The position numbers and the translations under genes were made by a program. A stretch of 7,021 bases of DNA from Candidatus Omnitrophota bacterium (lineage in GTDB: Bacteria > Omnitrophota > Koll11 > Aquiviventales > Aquiviventaceae), in the NCBI GenBank assembly GCA_023247285.1, contig JAHFGU010000082.1, positions 1 to 7,021 on the forward strand, given 5' to 3'. This document shows, one piece after another, positions 6,297 through 7,021 of the stretch (position 1 is the stretch's first letter; each line of letters starts with the position of its first letter). The notes under the pieces are model-generated. The model did not search any database. It saw only the letters and a list, made by a program, of their open reading frames with translations, and was not told the DNA's origin.

Positions 6297-7021
6297 GGCG
6301 GCGCGGCCTGGTCTGCGCCTGGTGGGCGGCGCTGCTCGTTGCGGCGGCTCCTCAGCCGGCGGCCGCGGCCGGCCCCTATGAAGGGCAGCGGATCATCGCG
6401 GTGGAAGTCCGCGGCAACCGCACGATCGCGAAGGAGACCGCGCTGGCCAAGGTGCAGAGCAAGCCCGGCAATCCCTATCAGGAAGCGGTGGTGAGCGAGG
6501 ATATCCGGCGGCTCTTTACGCTCGGCTATTTCTCGGACGTGCGGGCCGACATCGAGGAGCTTCCGGAGGGGCCGCGGCTCGTGTTCGTGGTCGTCGAAAA
6601 ACCGACCGTCGGCGCGATGGAGATTGAAGGCAACCGGGCGGTGGTCCGGCGGCGGCTGCTCGAGCTCTTCGGCGTCAGCAAGGGCGAGCTGTACGATCCG
6701 CGCAAGGTGAAGGAAGGCATCGAGCGCATCACCGCCGAGTACGGCCGCAAGGGCTACTCACAGGCGCAGGTCGGCTCGGCGGTGGACGTTGATGCGGCCT
6801 CGAACACCGCCACGCTGCGGCTGTTGGTGGACGAGGGGCCGCAGACCCGGATCGCGCAGATCCTCGTGGAGGGCAACACCGCCTTTTCCGACCGGCGCAT
6901 CCGCAAGCTGCTCAAGACCAAGCGCCGGCACTGGTTCCTGCCGGGGGTCTACCAGGAGCAGGTCGTGGACGAGGACGTAGAGCGCATCCGCTCCTTCTAC
7001 CAGAAGAACGGCTACCAGGAC
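6293..7021 (+). CDS. bamA: Outer membrane protein assembly factor BamA, N-terminal part (3' end outside window)
   Basis: BamA inserts beta-barrel proteins into the outer membrane, using periplasmic POTRA domains to receive substrates. The open frame begins at the ATG overlapping the dnaB stop and runs off the right edge; 243 residues are visible. Residues 1-26 look like a Sec signal peptide: an RRR start, a hydrophobic core around CAWWAALLVAAA, and cleavage probably after the AAAA run. POTRA 1 spans about 33-103 (VEVRGNRTI, RRLFTLGYFSDV, VVVEKPTV), POTRA 2 about 104-180 (MEIEGNRAV, YGRKGYSQAQV, LLVDEGP) and POTRA 3 begins at about 184 (ILVEGNTAFSD, WFLPGVY, FYQKNGY). The WFLPGVY-type POTRA 3 favours BamA over TamA or two-partner secretion proteins. 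The Cys at residue 8 is not in a lipobox. There is no clear ribosome binding site, so coupling with dnaB is likely. The barrel cannot be seen, so the assignment rests on POTRAs alone. Confidence 0.9.
   Translation, partial: MRRRGLVCAWWAALLVAAAPQPAAAAGPYEGQRIIAVEVRGNRTIAKETALAKVQSKPGNPYQEAVVSEDIRRLFTLGYFSDVRADIEELPEGPRLVFVVVEKPTVGAMEIEGNRAVVRRRLLELFGVSKGELYDPRKVKEGIERITAEYGRKGYSQAQVGSAVDVDAASNTATLRLLVDEGPQTRIAQILVEGNTAFSDRRIRKLLKTKRRHWFLPGVYQEQVVDEDVERIRSFYQKNGYQD

Overview
The window is a stretch of core housekeeping genes from a high-GC bacterium (about two-thirds G+C by eye, with strong G/C preference at third codon positions). Nine genes lie head to tail on the + strand. Both end genes are cut by the window edges: glmU lacks its 5' part and bamA lacks its 3' part. 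A BamA-type protein with a signal peptide implies an outer membrane, so a diderm (Gram-negative) organism. The order rpsF-ssb-rpsR-rplI-dnaB, with ssb between the two ribosomal genes, resembles Firmicutes and several deep-branching diderm phyla more than Gammaproteobacteria, where priB holds the ssb place. Together with glmU-prs-rplY-pth upstream and bamA downstream, this points to a poorly cultured diderm phylum such as Omnitrophota, Elusimicrobiota, Nitrospirota or NC10. That placement is a low-confidence inference from memory.

Layout: 3' part of glmU (UDP-GlcNAc synthesis; 2-955), prs (PRPP synthase; 966-2048), rplY/ctc (ribosomal protein bL25; 2058-2789), pth (peptidyl-tRNA hydrolase; 2801-3391), rpsF (bS6; 3388-3780), ssb (3790-4236), rpsR (bS18; 4248-4475), rplI (bL9; 4475-4921), dnaB (replicative helicase; 4953-6296), and the 5' part of bamA (outer-membrane protein assembly; 6293-7021). 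The largest gap is 31 bases (rplI-dnaB), and three junctions overlap: pth/rpsF by 4 bases, rpsR/rplI by 1 and dnaB/bamA by 4. I see no terminator hairpin, no promoter I would defend, no RNA gene, no repeat array and no mobile element. The whole window reads as part of one polycistronic unit serving precursor supply (UDP-GlcNAc, PRPP), translation (bL25, Pth, bS6, bS18, bL9), replication (SSB, DnaB) and envelope assembly (BamA).

I do not see an undescribed multi-gene system. The points that merit a second look lie inside familiar genes. They are a long Lys/Arg/Ala/Pro tail on GlmU, a shortened GlmU beta-helix with an altered acetyltransferase active-site position, an Arg-rich N-terminal extension and an Asp-to-Ala change in the PRPP loop of Prs, an Asn-to-His change at a substrate-binding position of Pth, and translational coupling of dnaB to bamA.
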